A stretch of DNA of 34,613 nucleotides from Streptomyces rochei (lineage in GTDB: Bacteria > Actinomycetota > Actinomycetes > Streptomycetales > Streptomycetaceae). The notes beneath the pieces were generated by a model. The model was not told the DNA's origin, made no database searches, and saw only the letters and a program-made list of their open reading frames with translations. The position numbers and the translations under genes are program-made. Each line of letters begins with the position of its first letter. The first letter of the stretch is position 1. The DNA is taken from the NCBI GenBank assembly GCA_002155895.1, contig MUMD01000306.1, forward strand, positions 1 through 34,613. The letters are read 5' to 3'. Positions 1 through 8,869 of this stretch are shown here, piece after piece.

Positions 1-1
1 C

Positions 2-3000
2 GAGGGGTGGGCGGGCAAGTCGGCCACCGTCTTCAAGGAGGAGTTCTCCGGCGTACCGAAGAACCTGAAGAAGCTCGAGAAGTCCTACGGCATGTGCGGC
101 GACGCCCTCGCCGACTTCTGGCCGAAGCTGGAGCGGGCGCAGGCCCTGGCGGACAAGGCGCTGCGCAAGGCGCGTGAGGCCCGCGAGGACCTCACCTCCG
201 CCCAGTCGAGGCTGTCCTCGGCCGAGTCCTGGGTGACGCGGGCGTCGAAGGAGGCCGACAAGTACAAGGACGACCCGACCGGCAGCAAGTCGGACGCCGA
301 CAAGCCCGACGAGGCGAAGGTCCGCGCCGCCACCCGCGACGTCCAGCACGCCAAGACCGCCCAGACCGACGCCCAGTCGGCCGTGAACGACGCGCAGAGC
401 GCGCTGGACGCGGCGAAGAAGATGGCCGAGGACGCGCGCAAGATGCGCGAGGACGCGGCCCGCGAGGCCAAGACGAAGATCGACGAGGCGTCGGACGCCG
501 GCATCCAGAACCGCTCCTGGTGGGAGGAGGTCGGCGACTGGTTCACCGACAACTGGGACGAGATCGTCGCCGTCTGCAAGGTCGTCGTCGCGGTCGTCGG
601 CATCGTCGCGATGATCATCGGCGGCCCGATCCTCGGCGCGATCGTGCTGGTCGCGGGACTCGTGGTGCTCGCCGACTCGCTCCACAAATACAGCAAGGGG
701 CAAGCGTCCCTATGGGACGTGGGGCTCGCTGCCCTGGACTGCATACCCGGCATGAAGGGCCTGACCACGCTGGGCGGCCTCGCGAAAGGCCTCAAAGGCG
801 GCATGGCGGCGGTGAAGGGAATCAAGGGCGGCCTGAAGGGAACGGCACTCGCCGTCCGCGGTCTCGCCAAGAACGGCCGGGCCGCTCTCGCAGATGGCGC
901 CAGGGGCGCGTACAACCGGACCAAGTCCATGATCAAGGGCTGCGGCGACCCAGTGGATCCGGCCACCGGCTACATGTTCATGGAGCAGGTTGACATCAGT
1001 CTGCCCGGAACGCTTCCCCTCTCCTTCACCCGGCGAGTGTCGTCCGGGTATCGCAGTGGCTGGTGGTTCGGTCCCAGTTGGGCTTCCACGATCGATCAGC
1101 GTCTGGAGTTGGACGGGCACGGGATCGTCTTCGTGACCGAAGACGGCATGTTGCTCACCTACCCGCACCCCGAACGCGCGGACGACGTGGTCCTCCCGGA
1201 GTCCGGTCCCAGATGGCCCCTTGCTCTCCTGGAGGACGGGGGCTACCGAATCACCGACGTCGGCACAGGCCACAGTCGCACCTTCGCACCTGTCAGTGAC
1301 GGCTGGTCACGCCTCGTGTCCATCGCTGACCGCAACCACAACACGATCACTCTCGAGTACGACGCCGATGGCGCGCCGGCCGCCATCGAGCATTCGGGTG
1401 GCTATCGCCTCACGATGACCGTCGATGAGCAGCGTGTCACCTCATTGCGACTGCGAGTCGCGCACGAGGACGGGCCGGACGAGGATCTGGTGGTCAAGCG
1501 ATACGGATACAACGACGGCTCCCTGACCGAAGTGACCAACTCATCCGGGACACCGACGCGGTTCACCTATGACGAGCGTCTGCGCATCACTTCGTGGGAG
1601 GACACAAACAACTCTCGCTATCTCTACGCGTACGACCAGCAAGACCGTTGCGTGCAACAGGGCGGTGTCGCGGGGCACCTCGTCAACACGTTCACCTACG
1701 GGGGCGTCGATCCGGCCTGGCCCGACTGCCTGGTCACCGAGGTCACCACGGCCGGGGGAACGGTCACCCGCTTCGCCGTCGACCATGACTGCATGGTCGT
1801 CGGGGAGATAGATCCCCTGGGTCGCACCGTCCGCCTTGCCTACGACAGCCGCAGTCAACTGATCGCGCGGACCGACGCCCTCGGACACACCACCCGTTAC
1901 ACCTGGGACGAGAACGGCAACCCGACCGTCATCGAACATGCCGACGGTGCTCGTACGATCATGGTCTACGACAGCTTCGGTCGGCCCCGCGAAGTCGTGG
2001 AGTCCGGTGGCGCCACCTGGCGGTACACCTATGACGACCGAGGCAATCACCTCACCACGTGCAGCCCGGAGTCAGCGGTCACCCGTTTCTCCTACGACGC
2101 GATGGGGCGGCGGACCGCCATCACGGACGCTTGTGGAAGTACCGCTCTGATCGAGTGCGATCGTGCCGGGCTACCGATCCGTGTGACAGACCCGGCGGGT
2201 GGTACGACCCGCTACGAGAGAGATGCCTTCGGGCGTCCGATCAAGGTGACCGACCCGTCGGGTGCCACCACGCACCTCTCCTGGACGGTGGAAGGCAAGA
2301 TCGCGCGTCGGGTGACCGCCGACGGCAACAACGAAACGTGGACGTATGACGGTGAGGGGAACTGCATCCGCCACACAAACGCGCTCGGCGGTGTGACCTC
2401 TTTCGATTACACACACTTCGATCTGCTGGCAGCCCGCACGGAACCGGACGGCGCACGCCACCTCTTCGAGTACGACGCGGAACTCAGACTCACCAAGGTA
2501 GTCAGCCCCCTCGGCGCAGAGTGGACCTACACATACGACCGCAGTGGCCGCCTCGAGGCAGAGCAGGACTTCGACGGCCGGATACACCGCTTCCTCCATG
2601 ACGAGGCGGGCCGGTTGGTCTCCTCGACGTCCCCGTCGGGTCAGACGATCCGGTACGAGAGGGACGCGATGGGCCGGGTGTCCACCAAGGAAGCGGCAGG
2701 CACGGTGACCACGTACGCGTACGACGAGGCAGGAGACCTGATCGCAGCCGCGGGGCCTGACGCAGTGCTCACCCTTCGACGCGATCGAGAAGGGCGCGTG
2801 GTCGCGGAAACCGTCAACGGACGGACGACGACCTACAGCTATGACGCAGCAGGGCGCCGTACGGGCCGGACCACACCCTCCGGCGCAGTCAGCCGGTGGT
2901 CCTACGACGACTTCGGCAACCGCACCGGACTGGCCACTTTCGAGCGACACCTGAGTTTCACGTACGACGCCGCCGGCCGTGAAGTCGCCCGACGCTTCGG

Positions 3001-4387
3001 CGATCACGCCGTGCTCGAGCAGAGCTATGACTCCGTGGGCCGTCTGGAGAGGCAGGACCTGGTGGTCGGCTCGAACAACTCGGTTGTGCAGAGTCGAACA
3101 TTCGCCTACCGCGCGGACGGGTACCTCGTTGCCAGCACTGACCGACTCAACGGAAACCGCGACTACGACGTGGACCCCCTGGGGCGAGTGACCGGTGTTC
3201 GCGCCGCTGACTGGTCCGAGAGCTACGGGTACGACGCGGCCGGTAACCAGGCCCGGGCGTCCTGGCCCCCTGGCTCGCCCGGACACGAGGCGGTCGGCTC
3301 GCGCGACTACGTGGGCACACGACTGACTCGCGCAGGGGGCGTCCGTTACGAACACGACGCAGCGGGCCGTATCACCGTGCGCCGTAAGACACGACTGTCA
3401 CGCAAACCGGACATCTGGCGCTACACCTGGAATGTCGAGGACCGTCTGACATTCGTAGTCACGCCCGACGGCACGCGCTGGCAGTACCGATACGATCCAC
3501 TGGGCCGACGTATCGCGAAAGAGCGCTTGGACGCAACCACTGACGATGTGATCGAGCAGGTGCATTTCGTCTGGGACGGGAGCACTCTGTGCGAACAGGT
3601 CAGCACTGCAAGCGGTAGCTCCGAAGCGATCGCTCTCACGTGGGATCACGACGGCCTCCGGCCCCTGACTCAGACCGAGCGCAAGATCAATCTCGCCCCC
3701 GGTGCGGCACAGGATGAGATCGATCGCCGGTTCTACGCAATAGTGACCGATCTGATCGGTACACCCACGGAGCTCGTGGACGAACAAGGCAACCTGGCTT
3801 GGCGTACTCGCTCCACCCTGTGGGGCTGTACCGCTTGGAACAAGGATGCCACCGCTTACACTCCGCTTCGCTACCCCGGGCAGTACCACGATCCGGAGAC
3901 CGGCCTCAATTACAACTACTTCCGCTACTACGACCCGGAAGCAGCGCGCTATCTCAGCTCCGACCCGCTCGGATTGTCGCCCGGCCCGAACCCCGACATC
4001 TACGTCCACAACCCGCATACCTGGGCCGACCCCCTTGGCCTGAGCCCGTGCAAGAACGACGAAATACTCCCCGAGGGATATACGCCGTCCCCCGCCTTGG
4101 AGCGGGATCCCTACCACCCGGACATGGTCAAGCGGCGGCAAGCGGAGAACGCGGAGCTGTATGCCGCGACCCCGGCCGACAGAGCGGCGGAACTCGGCTA
4201 CAAGCGACGTATCTCGCCCCAGAAGGCTCCCTTCCACTCGCATGGGCAAGAGGTCTTCTTCAACGGCAAGAACTACATCACGCCGGATATTGACGGCCAC
4301 AACGTGTCCGACGGCTGGAAGATGTTCAACAAGAAGGGACAGAGGGTCGGTACGTATGACGCGGACCTCAACTACATCAAGAAATGA
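2..4387 (+). CDS. Rhs/YD-repeat polymorphic toxin, 5'-truncated by window edge, Ntox21-like C-terminal toxin
   Basis: The frame is open to the left edge, so the true start lies outside; 1461 residues are visible. The first visible residues carry a W-A-G turn followed by an Ala/Lys/Glu-rich helical stretch, as in WXG100-like type VII secretion signals. Numbering from the ATG at 92: a hydrophobic, Gly-rich region at about 155-260; a DUF6531-like entry (DPVDPATGY) near 286; YD repeats from about 420 to 1140; and the Rhs core end (GLNYNYFRYYDP, then two DPLGL motifs) at about 1265-1318. In known Rhs proteins the chain is self-cleaved after the last DPxGL. The remaining ~112 residues end in HSHGQEVF, YITPDIDGHN, WKMFN and GTYDADL, which I recognise as the Ntox21 toxin pattern; a characterised member (CdiA of Klebsiella pneumoniae 342) is a BECR-fold tRNase. 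RNase activity here is inferred. Confidence 0.9.
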   Translation, partial: EGWAGKSATVFKEEFSGVPKNLKKLEKSYGMCGDALADFWPKLERAQALADKALRKAREAREDLTSAQSRLSSAESWVTRASKEADKYKDDPTGSKSDADKPDEAKVRAATRDVQHAKTAQTDAQSAVNDAQSALDAAKKMAEDARKMREDAAREAKTKIDEASDAGIQNRSWWEEVGDWFTDNWDEIVAVCKVVVAVVGIVAMIIGGPILGAIVLVAGLVVLADSLHKYSKGQASLWDVGLAALDCIPGMKGLTTLGGLAKGLKGGMAAVKGIKGGLKGTALAVRGLAKNGRAALADGARGAYNRTKSMIKGCGDPVDPATGYMFMEQVDISLPGTLPLSFTRRVSSGYRSGWWFGPSWASTIDQRLELDGHGIVFVTEDGMLLTYPHPERADDVVLPESGPRWPLALLEDGGYRITDVGTGHSRTFAPVSDGWSRLVSIADRNHNTITLEYDADGAPAAIEHSGGYRLTMTVDEQRVTSLRLRVAHEDGPDEDLVVKRYGYNDGSLTEVTNSSGTPTRFTYDERLRITSWEDTNNSRYLYAYDQQDRCVQQGGVAGHLVNTFTYGGVDPAWPDCLVTEVTTAGGTVTRFAVDHDCMVVGEIDPLGRTVRLAYDSRSQLIARTDALGHTTRYTWDENGNPTVIEHADGARTIMVYDSFGRPREVVESGGATWRYTYDDRGNHLTTCSPESAVTRFSYDAMGRRTAITDACGSTALIECDRAGLPIRVTDPAGGTTRYERDAFGRPIKVTDPSGATTHLSWTVEGKIARRVTADGNNETWTYDGEGNCIRHTNALGGVTSFDYTHFDLLAARTEPDGARHLFEYDAELRLTKVVSPLGAEWTYTYDRSGRLEAEQDFDGRIHRFLHDEAGRLVSSTSPSGQTIRYERDAMGRVSTKEAAGTVTTYAYDEAGDLIAAAGPDAVLTLRRDREGRVVAETVNGRTTTYSYDAAGRRTGRTTPSGAVSRWSYDDFGNRTGLATFERHLSFTYDAAGREVARRFGDHAVLEQSYDSVGRLERQDLVVGSNNSVVQSRTFAYRADGYLVASTDRLNGNRDYDVDPLGRVTGVRAADWSESYGYDAAGNQARASWPPGSPGHEAVGSRDYVGTRLTRAGGVRYEHDAAGRITVRRKTRLSRKPDIWRYTWNVEDRLTFVVTPDGTRWQYRYDPLGRRIAKERLDATTDDVIEQVHFVWDGSTLCEQVSTASGSSEAIALTWDHDGLRPLTQTERKINLAPGAAQDEIDRRFYAIVTDLIGTPTELVDEQGNLAWRTRSTLWGCTAWNKDATAYTPLRYPGQYHDPETGLNYNYFRYYDPEAARYLSSDPLGLSPGPNPDIYVHNPHTWADPLGLSPCKNDEILPEGYTPSPALERDPYHPDMVKRRQAENAELYAATPADRAAELGYKRRISPQKAPFHSHGQEVFFNGKNYITPDIDGHNVSDGWKMFNKKGQRVGTYDADLNYIKK

Positions 4388-4832
4388 TCAATTCGCCATC
4401 GAGGTGCTCTCCGTGGGGCGGGCAGAGGGCGTCGGTGAGGCCCTGGGGTGCATCACAGTGGCAGAGTTTCAAGAGCAATTCCCCATGAGCCTGAGTTACT
4501 GGGATGTCGCTGCATACGAAGCAAGCTGGACCCATTGCCTGAAGGTGCTCGTGGAAGGTGGTGACGACGCGACATCGTGCCTCCTCACGTCGATCACAGA
4601 CCCGGCGAACAGCAATTTCGTCTTCTGCTGGCCCTTGTACAGGTCCGGGGACATCGTTCACGTCCAGAACTCCATCATCTTCCTGGACGAACTGGCGGAG
4701 GAGTTCGACCCCGAAGAGCCCTGGCGTTTCGTGGGGGCACGGACCACGATCGATGAGGACGGGCAGGAGATCTCCGAGTGGCGGACGACAGTCCCGGCGG
4801 TGGAGAGGTTCCTGGCGAGCAGAGCATCCTGA
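4356..4832 (+). CDS. Putative immunity protein for the Rhs toxin
   Basis: A 158-residue acidic soluble protein with no signal peptide or membrane segment. It lies directly after the toxin and overlaps its last 32 nt in another frame, the usual place for a cognate immunity gene. Recognisable stretches are [39 protein letters not shown] and [11 protein letters not shown] recall similar small proteins beside Ntox21-type toxins but cannot name the family securely. The start is uncertain: ATG 4356 has AGAGGG 9 nt upstream and keeps the predicted first strand (FAIEVLSV), whereas GTG 4404 or 4413 would start after the toxin stop but lack a good ribosome site. Presumed role: bind and neutralise the toxin in the cytoplasm of the producer and its siblings. 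Confidence 0.72.
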   Translation: MTRTSTTSRNDQFAIEVLSVGRAEGVGEALGCITVAEFQEQFPMSLSYWDVAAYEASWTHCLKVLVEGGDDATSCLLTSITDPANSNFVFCWPLYRSGDIVHVQNSIIFLDELAEEFDPEEPWRFVGARTTIDEDGQEISEWRTTVPAVERFLASRAS

Positions 4833-4843
4833 GCGTCGTCAGG

Positions 4844-4869
4844 TGTACCCCGCGATCACGTGGGGTACA
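4844..4869 (+). terminator. Hairpin after the immunity gene
   Basis: TGTACCCCGCG (4844-4854), loop ATCA, then CGTGGGGTACA (4859-4869): 11 paired positions including one G-U, starting 11 nt after the immunity stop. There is no U-tract, as is common in Streptomyces. It probably insulates the S10 operon from toxin-operon transcription. Confidence 0.55.
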
Positions 4870-4883
4870 GTCATCCGCTTCGA

Positions 4884-4914
4884 TTGGCCAGCGGCACGCC
4901 CCGTATGGCAGACT
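4884..4914 (+). promoter_or_regulatory. Candidate promoter of the S10 operon
   Basis: TTGGCC (4884-4889), 19-nt spacer, CAGACT (4909-4914), which is one base from the TAGACT form of the vegetative Streptomyces -10. It sits just after the hairpin at 4844-4869 and would give a leader of about 330 nt before rpsJ. No transcription start is shown by the sequence itself. Confidence 0.5.
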
Positions 4915-5250
4915 AGCGGGGTTGCTCGGTCGAGTGCCGATGCTGCGCGCCTCCCGCCGGGGGGACCGGAAGCGAGTCCCACAGTACTCGTCGCTCCTGA
5001 TCAGGGGCGGACGTACGGGAATCTTCCGGGAAGTGTCAGCGGGGTACCGGCCAGGCGCCCGGTGGGCCTCTCGCTCCCGGTCCGCGGTTCCGGAAGGGCC
5101 CGCACTTCCCCCAGCAGGGATGTTCGAACAAGGGACATCTGTGTCAGCGGGAGTGCGACACGCCCGACCGCGTGGGTCGGAGGGGGGAGGGCAGCAGCAA
5201 GGAACTGCCGGGTTCCAGAGCGTTACGAGAGACAGGACTACGAAGTAGCC
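4915..5250 (+). promoter_or_regulatory. Long structured 5' leader of the S10 operon
   Basis: With 4833-4914 this makes a 418-nt stretch without a recognised gene. It holds several short inverted repeats; the clearest is CCGACC (5164-5169), loop GCGTG, GGTCGG (5175-5180). A purine block (GGAGGGGGGAGGG, 5179-5191) lies about 60 nt before rpsJ. A 42-codon ORF from ATG 5120 ends with TAG at 5246-5248, two bases before the rpsJ ATG. In E. coli the S10 leader mediates L4 autoregulation; no equivalent fold is recognised here, so a regulatory role is inferred from length and position only. Confidence 0.45.
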
Positions 5251-5559
5251 ATGGCGGGACAGAAGATCCGCATCCGGCTCAAGGCCTACGACCACGAGGT
5301 CATCGACAGCTCGGCGAAGAAGATCGTCGAGACGGTGACCCGTACTGGTGCGTCGGTCGCGGGCCCGGTGCCGCTGCCCACTGAGAAGAACGTGTACTGC
5401 GTCATCAAGTCGCCGCACAAGTACAAGGACTCGCGCGAGCACTTCGAGATGCGCACGCACAAGCGCCTGATCGACATCCTCGACCCGACCCCCAAGACCG
5501 TTGACTCTCTGATGCGACTCGACCTCCCGGCCGGTGTCGACATCGAGATCAAGCTCTGA
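5251..5559 (+). CDS. rpsJ: 30S ribosomal protein S10
   Basis: A 102-residue S10 of the usual size, beginning [15 protein letters not shown] and containing the conserved [25 protein letters not shown] region (quoted in part as [13 protein letters not shown]). It belongs to the 30S head and is also NusE, which joins NusB in antitermination complexes. It is the first gene of the S10 operon, 17 nt before rplC. The ATG is fixed by the family N-terminus, yet its Shine-Dalgarno is weak (GAAG at 5242-5245), so initiation may depend on the leader, whose short ORF ends two bases upstream. Confidence 0.98.
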   Translation: MAGQKIRIRLKAYDHEVIDSSAKKIVETVTRTGASVAGPVPLPTEKNVYCVIKSPHKYKDSREHFEMRTHKRLIDILDPTPKTVDSLMRLDLPAGVDIEIKL

Positions 5560-5576
5560 GGCCGGTGATCTGAGAG

Positions 5577-6221
5577 ATGACCAAGCAGATCAAGGGCATC
5601 CTGGGCGAGAAGCTCGGCATGACGCAGGTGTGGGACGAGAACAACCGTGTTGTTCCGGTCACCGTCGTCAAGGCCGGCCCCAACGTCGTCACCCAGGTCC
5701 GTACGAACGACGTCGACGGCTACGAGTCCGTCCAGATCGCGTTCGGCGAGATCGACCCGCGCAAGGTGAACAAGCCCCTCAAGGGTCACTTCGCCAAGGC
5801 CGACGTCACCCCCCGCCGCCACCTCGTCGAGATCCGCACGGCCGACGCCTCCGAGTACACGCTCGGCCAGGAAGTCACCGCCGAGGTCTTCGAGGCCGGC
5901 ATCAAGGTCGACGTGACCGGCAAGAGCAAGGGCAAGGGCTTCGCCGGTGTCATGAAGCGTCACAACTTCAAGGGCCTCGGCGCCGGACACGGCACCCAGC
6001 GCAAGCACCGCTCGCCCGGTTCCATCGGTGGCTGCGCCACCCCGGGCCGCGTGTTCAAGGGCCTCCGCATGGCCGGCCGTATGGGCAACGAGCGGGTCAC
6101 CACCCAGAACCTGACCGTCCACGCCGTTGACGCGGAGAAGGGTCTGCTGCTCATCAAGGGCGCGGTTCCCGGTCCGAACGGCGGCCTCGTCCTGGTCCGC
6201 ACCGCGGCCAAGGGGGCCTGA
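5577..6221 (+). CDS. rplC: 50S ribosomal protein L3
   Basis: A 214-residue L3 of normal actinobacterial length. It starts [20 protein letters not shown] and carries the long internal loop that reaches the peptidyl transferase centre ([14 protein letters not shown], then [12 protein letters not shown]). L3 binds 23S rRNA domains IV-VI and is an early assembly protein. The gene lies 17 nt after rpsJ and 8 nt before rplD, consistent with one S10 transcript. Nothing unusual was seen. Confidence 0.98.
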   Translation: MTKQIKGILGEKLGMTQVWDENNRVVPVTVVKAGPNVVTQVRTNDVDGYESVQIAFGEIDPRKVNKPLKGHFAKADVTPRRHLVEIRTADASEYTLGQEVTAEVFEAGIKVDVTGKSKGKGFAGVMKRHNFKGLGAGHGTQRKHRSPGSIGGCATPGRVFKGLRMAGRMGNERVTTQNLTVHAVDAEKGLLLIKGAVPGPNGGLVLVRTAAKGA

Positions 6222-6229
6222 GGTAACCG

Positions 6230-6886
6230 ATGAGCACTGTTGACATCCTTTCGCCGGCGGGCGACAAGGCCGGTACCGTCGAGCTCCCCGCGGAGATCTT
6301 CGACGTCGAGAAGGTCAGCATCCCGCTGATCCACCAGGTCGTCGTCGCACAGCTGGCCGCTGCCCGCCAGGGCACGCACAAGACCAAGACCCGTGGCGAA
6401 GTCCGCGGCGGTGGCAAGAAGCCGTACCGCCAGAAGGGCACCGGCCGCGCCCGTCAGGGCTCGACCCGCGCGCCGCAGTTCGCCGGTGGTGGCGTCGTGC
6501 ACGGTCCCGTGCCGCGCGACTACTCGCAGCGCACCCCGAAGAAGATGAAGGCTGCCGCTCTGCGTCACGCCCTCACCGACCGGGCGCGTCACAACCGCAT
6601 CCACGTCGTCTCCGGCGTGGTCGAGGGCGAGACCCCCAGCACCAAGGCCGCCAAGGGCCTGTTCGGCAAGATCAGCGAGCGCAAGAACCTGCTCCTGGTC
6701 GTCGAGCGCGCCGACGAGGCCGCGTGGCTGTCCGCCCGCAACCTGCCCCAGGTCCACATCCTGGAGCCGGGCCAGCTGAACACGTACGACGTTCTCGTCT
6801 CGGACGACGTGGTCTTCACCCAGGCCGCCTTCGAGTCCTTCGTGTCCGGCCCGAAGGCCAATGACACCGAAGGGAGCGAGGCCTGA
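6230..6886 (+). CDS. rplD: 50S ribosomal protein L4
   Basis: A 218-residue L4. The Arg/Lys/Gly-rich exit-tunnel loop is present ([16 protein letters not shown]), the place where macrolide resistance changes fall in other species. The globular part includes [16 protein letters not shown] and [18 protein letters not shown]. In E. coli L4 also represses its own S10 operon; whether this happens here is unknown. The stop shares one base with the rplW start (TGATG), so the two are translationally coupled. Confidence 0.98.
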   Translation: MSTVDILSPAGDKAGTVELPAEIFDVEKVSIPLIHQVVVAQLAAARQGTHKTKTRGEVRGGGKKPYRQKGTGRARQGSTRAPQFAGGGVVHGPVPRDYSQRTPKKMKAAALRHALTDRARHNRIHVVSGVVEGETPSTKAAKGLFGKISERKNLLLVVERADEAAWLSARNLPQVHILEPGQLNTYDVLVSDDVVFTQAAFESFVSGPKANDTEGSEA

Positions 6887-7305
6887 TGGCTATCCGTCAC
6901 CCCGCTATCGCCTCCAAGGCCGCGAAGAAGGCCAAGGAAGCGCGCGTCAAGAAGGCGCGTCGGCACGCCGCCGAAGGCAAGAACACCGTCGTCACCCCGG
7001 CGAGCAAGGCGTTCACGGACCCCCGTGACGTGCTGCTGAAGCCGGTCGTGTCCGAGAAGAGCTACGCGCTCCTCGACGAGAACAAGTACACGTTCATCGT
7101 CGCGCCGGGCTCCAACAAGACCGAGATCAAGGAGGCCGTCCAGGCGGTCTTCTCGGTCAAGGTCACCGGGGTCAACACGATCAACCGCCAGGGCAAGCGC
7201 AAGCGGACCCGCACGGGCTTCGGCAAGCGTGCCGACAGCAAGCGCGCGATCGTGACCCTTGCCGAGGGCGACCGTATCGACATCTTCGGCGGTCCGACCT
7301 CCTGA
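6886..7305 (+). CDS. rplW: 50S ribosomal protein L23 with N-terminal extension
   Basis: A 139-residue L23. The family core begins around residue 45 ([19 protein letters not shown]) and ends [11 protein letters not shown]. Before it lies an extra Lys/Ala-rich basic segment of about 40 residues ([19 protein letters not shown]). L23 borders the nascent-chain exit and docks trigger factor and SRP. The ATG overlaps the rplD stop by one base, which supports this long form over an internal start. Streptomyces L23 proteins that I recall share the extension. Confidence 0.97.
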   Translation: MAIRHPAIASKAAKKAKEARVKKARRHAAEGKNTVVTPASKAFTDPRDVLLKPVVSEKSYALLDENKYTFIVAPGSNKTEIKEAVQAVFSVKVTGVNTINRQGKRKRTRTGFGKRADSKRAIVTLAEGDRIDIFGGPTS

Positions 7306-7346
7306 CGGAGGTCCGGATCGTCCGAATATCGGACGAGGACTGAGAA

Positions 7347-8183
7347 ATGGGAATCCGCAAGTACAAGCCGACGACGCCGGGCCGCCGTGGCTCCTCCGTC
7401 GCCGACTTCGTCGAGGTCACGCGGTCCACGCCGGAGAAGTCGCTGGTCCGCCCGCTGCACAGCAAGGGCGGCCGTAACAACGCCGGTCGTGTGACCGTTC
7501 GCCACCAGGGTGGCGGACACAAGCGCGCCTACCGCGTGATCGACTTCCGTCGTCACGACAAGGACGGCGTGCCGGCGAAGGTCGCGCACATCGAGTACGA
7601 CCCCAACCGCACCGCGCGCATCGCGCTGCTGCACTACGCCGACGGCGAGAAGCGCTACATCCTCGCCCCGCGCAACCTGCAGCAGGGTGACCGCGTCGAG
7701 AACGGTCCCGGGGCCGACATCAAGCCGGGCAACAACCTGGCCCTCCGCAACATCCCGGTCGGTACCACGATCCACGCGATCGAGCTCCGTCCCGGTGGCG
7801 GTGCCAAGTTCGCCCGCTCCGCCGGCGCCTCCGTGCAGCTGCTCGCGAAGGAGGGCCAGATGGCCCACCTGCGCATGCCGTCCGGAGAGATCCGCCTGGT
7901 CGACGTGCGCTGCCGCGCCACCGTCGGCGAGGTCGGCAACGCCGAGCAGTCGAACATCAACTGGGGCAAGGCGGGCCGCAAGCGGTGGCTGGGCGTTCGC
8001 CCGACCGTCCGTGGTGTGGTCATGAACCCGGTGGACCACCCGCACGGTGGTGGTGAGGGCCGGACCTCCGGTGGTCGTCACCCCGTGTCCCCGTGGGGCA
8101 AGAAGGAAGGCCGTACTCGTTCGCCCAAGAAGGCGTCGAACAAGTACATCGTCCGCCGCCGCAAGACGAACAAGAAGCGCTAA
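7347..8183 (+). CDS. rplB: 50S ribosomal protein L2
   Basis: A 278-residue L2 starting [20 protein letters not shown]. The conserved loop near the peptidyl transferase centre, [15 protein letters not shown], with its invariant His is intact, as is the basic C-terminus ([15 protein letters not shown]). L2 binds 23S rRNA domain IV and helps subunit joining. The gap to rplW is 41 nt and to rpsS 12 nt, within the S10 operon. Confidence 0.98.
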   Translation: MGIRKYKPTTPGRRGSSVADFVEVTRSTPEKSLVRPLHSKGGRNNAGRVTVRHQGGGHKRAYRVIDFRRHDKDGVPAKVAHIEYDPNRTARIALLHYADGEKRYILAPRNLQQGDRVENGPGADIKPGNNLALRNIPVGTTIHAIELRPGGGAKFARSAGASVQLLAKEGQMAHLRMPSGEIRLVDVRCRATVGEVGNAEQSNINWGKAGRKRWLGVRPTVRGVVMNPVDHPHGGGEGRTSGGRHPVSPWGKKEGRTRSPKKASNKYIVRRRKTNKKR

Positions 8184-8195
8184 GGACGGGTTGAG

Positions 8196-8477
8196 ATGCC
8201 TCGTAGCTTGAAGAAGGGGCCCTTCGTCGACGACCACCTGATCAAGAAGGTGGACGCCCAGAACGAAGCGGGCACCAAGAACGTCATCAAGACCTGGTCC
8301 CGTCGCTCGATGATCGTCCCGGCGATGCTCGGCCACACGATCGCGGTGCACAACGGCAAGACCCACATCCCGGTGTTTGTCACCGAGTCCATGGTCGGCC
8401 ACAAGCTCGGCGAGTTCTCGCCGACGCGCACCTTCCGGGGTCACGTCAAGGACGACCGGAAGTCGAAGCGCCGCTAG
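8196..8477 (+). CDS. rpsS: 30S ribosomal protein S19
   Basis: A 93-residue S19 of standard length: [19 protein letters not shown], then [18 protein letters not shown], and the C-terminal [12 protein letters not shown]. It sits in the 30S head in complex with S13 near the A site. It is preceded by a short gap after rplB and followed by rplV. No anomaly. Confidence 0.98.
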   Translation: MPRSLKKGPFVDDHLIKKVDAQNEAGTKNVIKTWSRRSMIVPAMLGHTIAVHNGKTHIPVFVTESMVGHKLGEFSPTRTFRGHVKDDRKSKRR

Positions 8478-8521
8478 TCAGCGGGGTGTGAAAGACCATG
8501 ACAAACACTGAAGGGACAACC

Positions 8522-8869
8522 ATGGAAGCCAGGGCCCAGGCGCGGTACATCCGCGTCACGCCCATGAAGGCCCGCCGCGTGGTGGACCTCATCCGTGGCA
8601 TGGATGCCACGGAGGCTCAGGCGGTCCTGCGTTTCGCCCCGCAGGCCGCGAGCGTGCCGGTCGGCAAGGTGCTGGACAGCGCCATCGCCAACGCCGCGCA
8701 CAACTACGACCACACCGACGCCGACAGCCTCTACATCTCCGAGGCGTACGTCGACGAGGGTCCGACCCTGAAGCGGTTCCGGCCGCGCGCGCAGGGCCGT
8801 GCCTACCGGATCCGCAAGCGGACCAGCCACATCACCGTGGTCGTCAGCAGCAAGGAAGGAACCCGGTAA
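8522..8869 (+). CDS. rplV: 50S ribosomal protein L22
   Basis: A 115-residue L22 starting [20 protein letters not shown]. The tunnel beta-hairpin is visible near the C-terminus ([20 protein letters not shown]). I chose ATG 8522 because GAAGGGA lies just upstream and the family starts here; an in-frame ATG at 8498 would add MTNTEGTT but has a poor ribosome site. L22 lines the exit tunnel next to L4. Its stop overlaps the rpsC start by one base (TAATG). Confidence 0.95.
   Translation: MEARAQARYIRVTPMKARRVVDLIRGMDATEAQAVLRFAPQAASVPVGKVLDSAIANAAHNYDHTDADSLYISEAYVDEGPTLKRFRPRAQGRAYRIRKRTSHITVVVSSKEGTR

Noticed and set aside
2171-3355. 394-residue open frame on the minus strand inside the Rhs gene
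   Set aside because: Composition is a mirror of the YD-repeat frame, with no recognisable domain and no ribosome site. It is a high-GC antisense shadow.
1345-3530. Tandem repeats across the YD region considered as a DNA repeat or CRISPR-like array
   Set aside because: The repetition is at the protein level (YD motifs of varying spacing). The DNA has no regular identical repeats or spacers.
4833-5250. Search for tRNA genes or tuf/fusA remnants before rpsJ
   Set aside because: No cloverleaf or elongation factor sequence was seen. In Streptomyces the str operon is not necessarily adjacent, so its absence is not evidence of rearrangement.
8498-8521. Upstream ATG for L22 adding MTNTEGTT
   Set aside because: It has no good ribosome site, while GAAGGGA stands correctly before ATG 8522, which also gives the family N-terminus.
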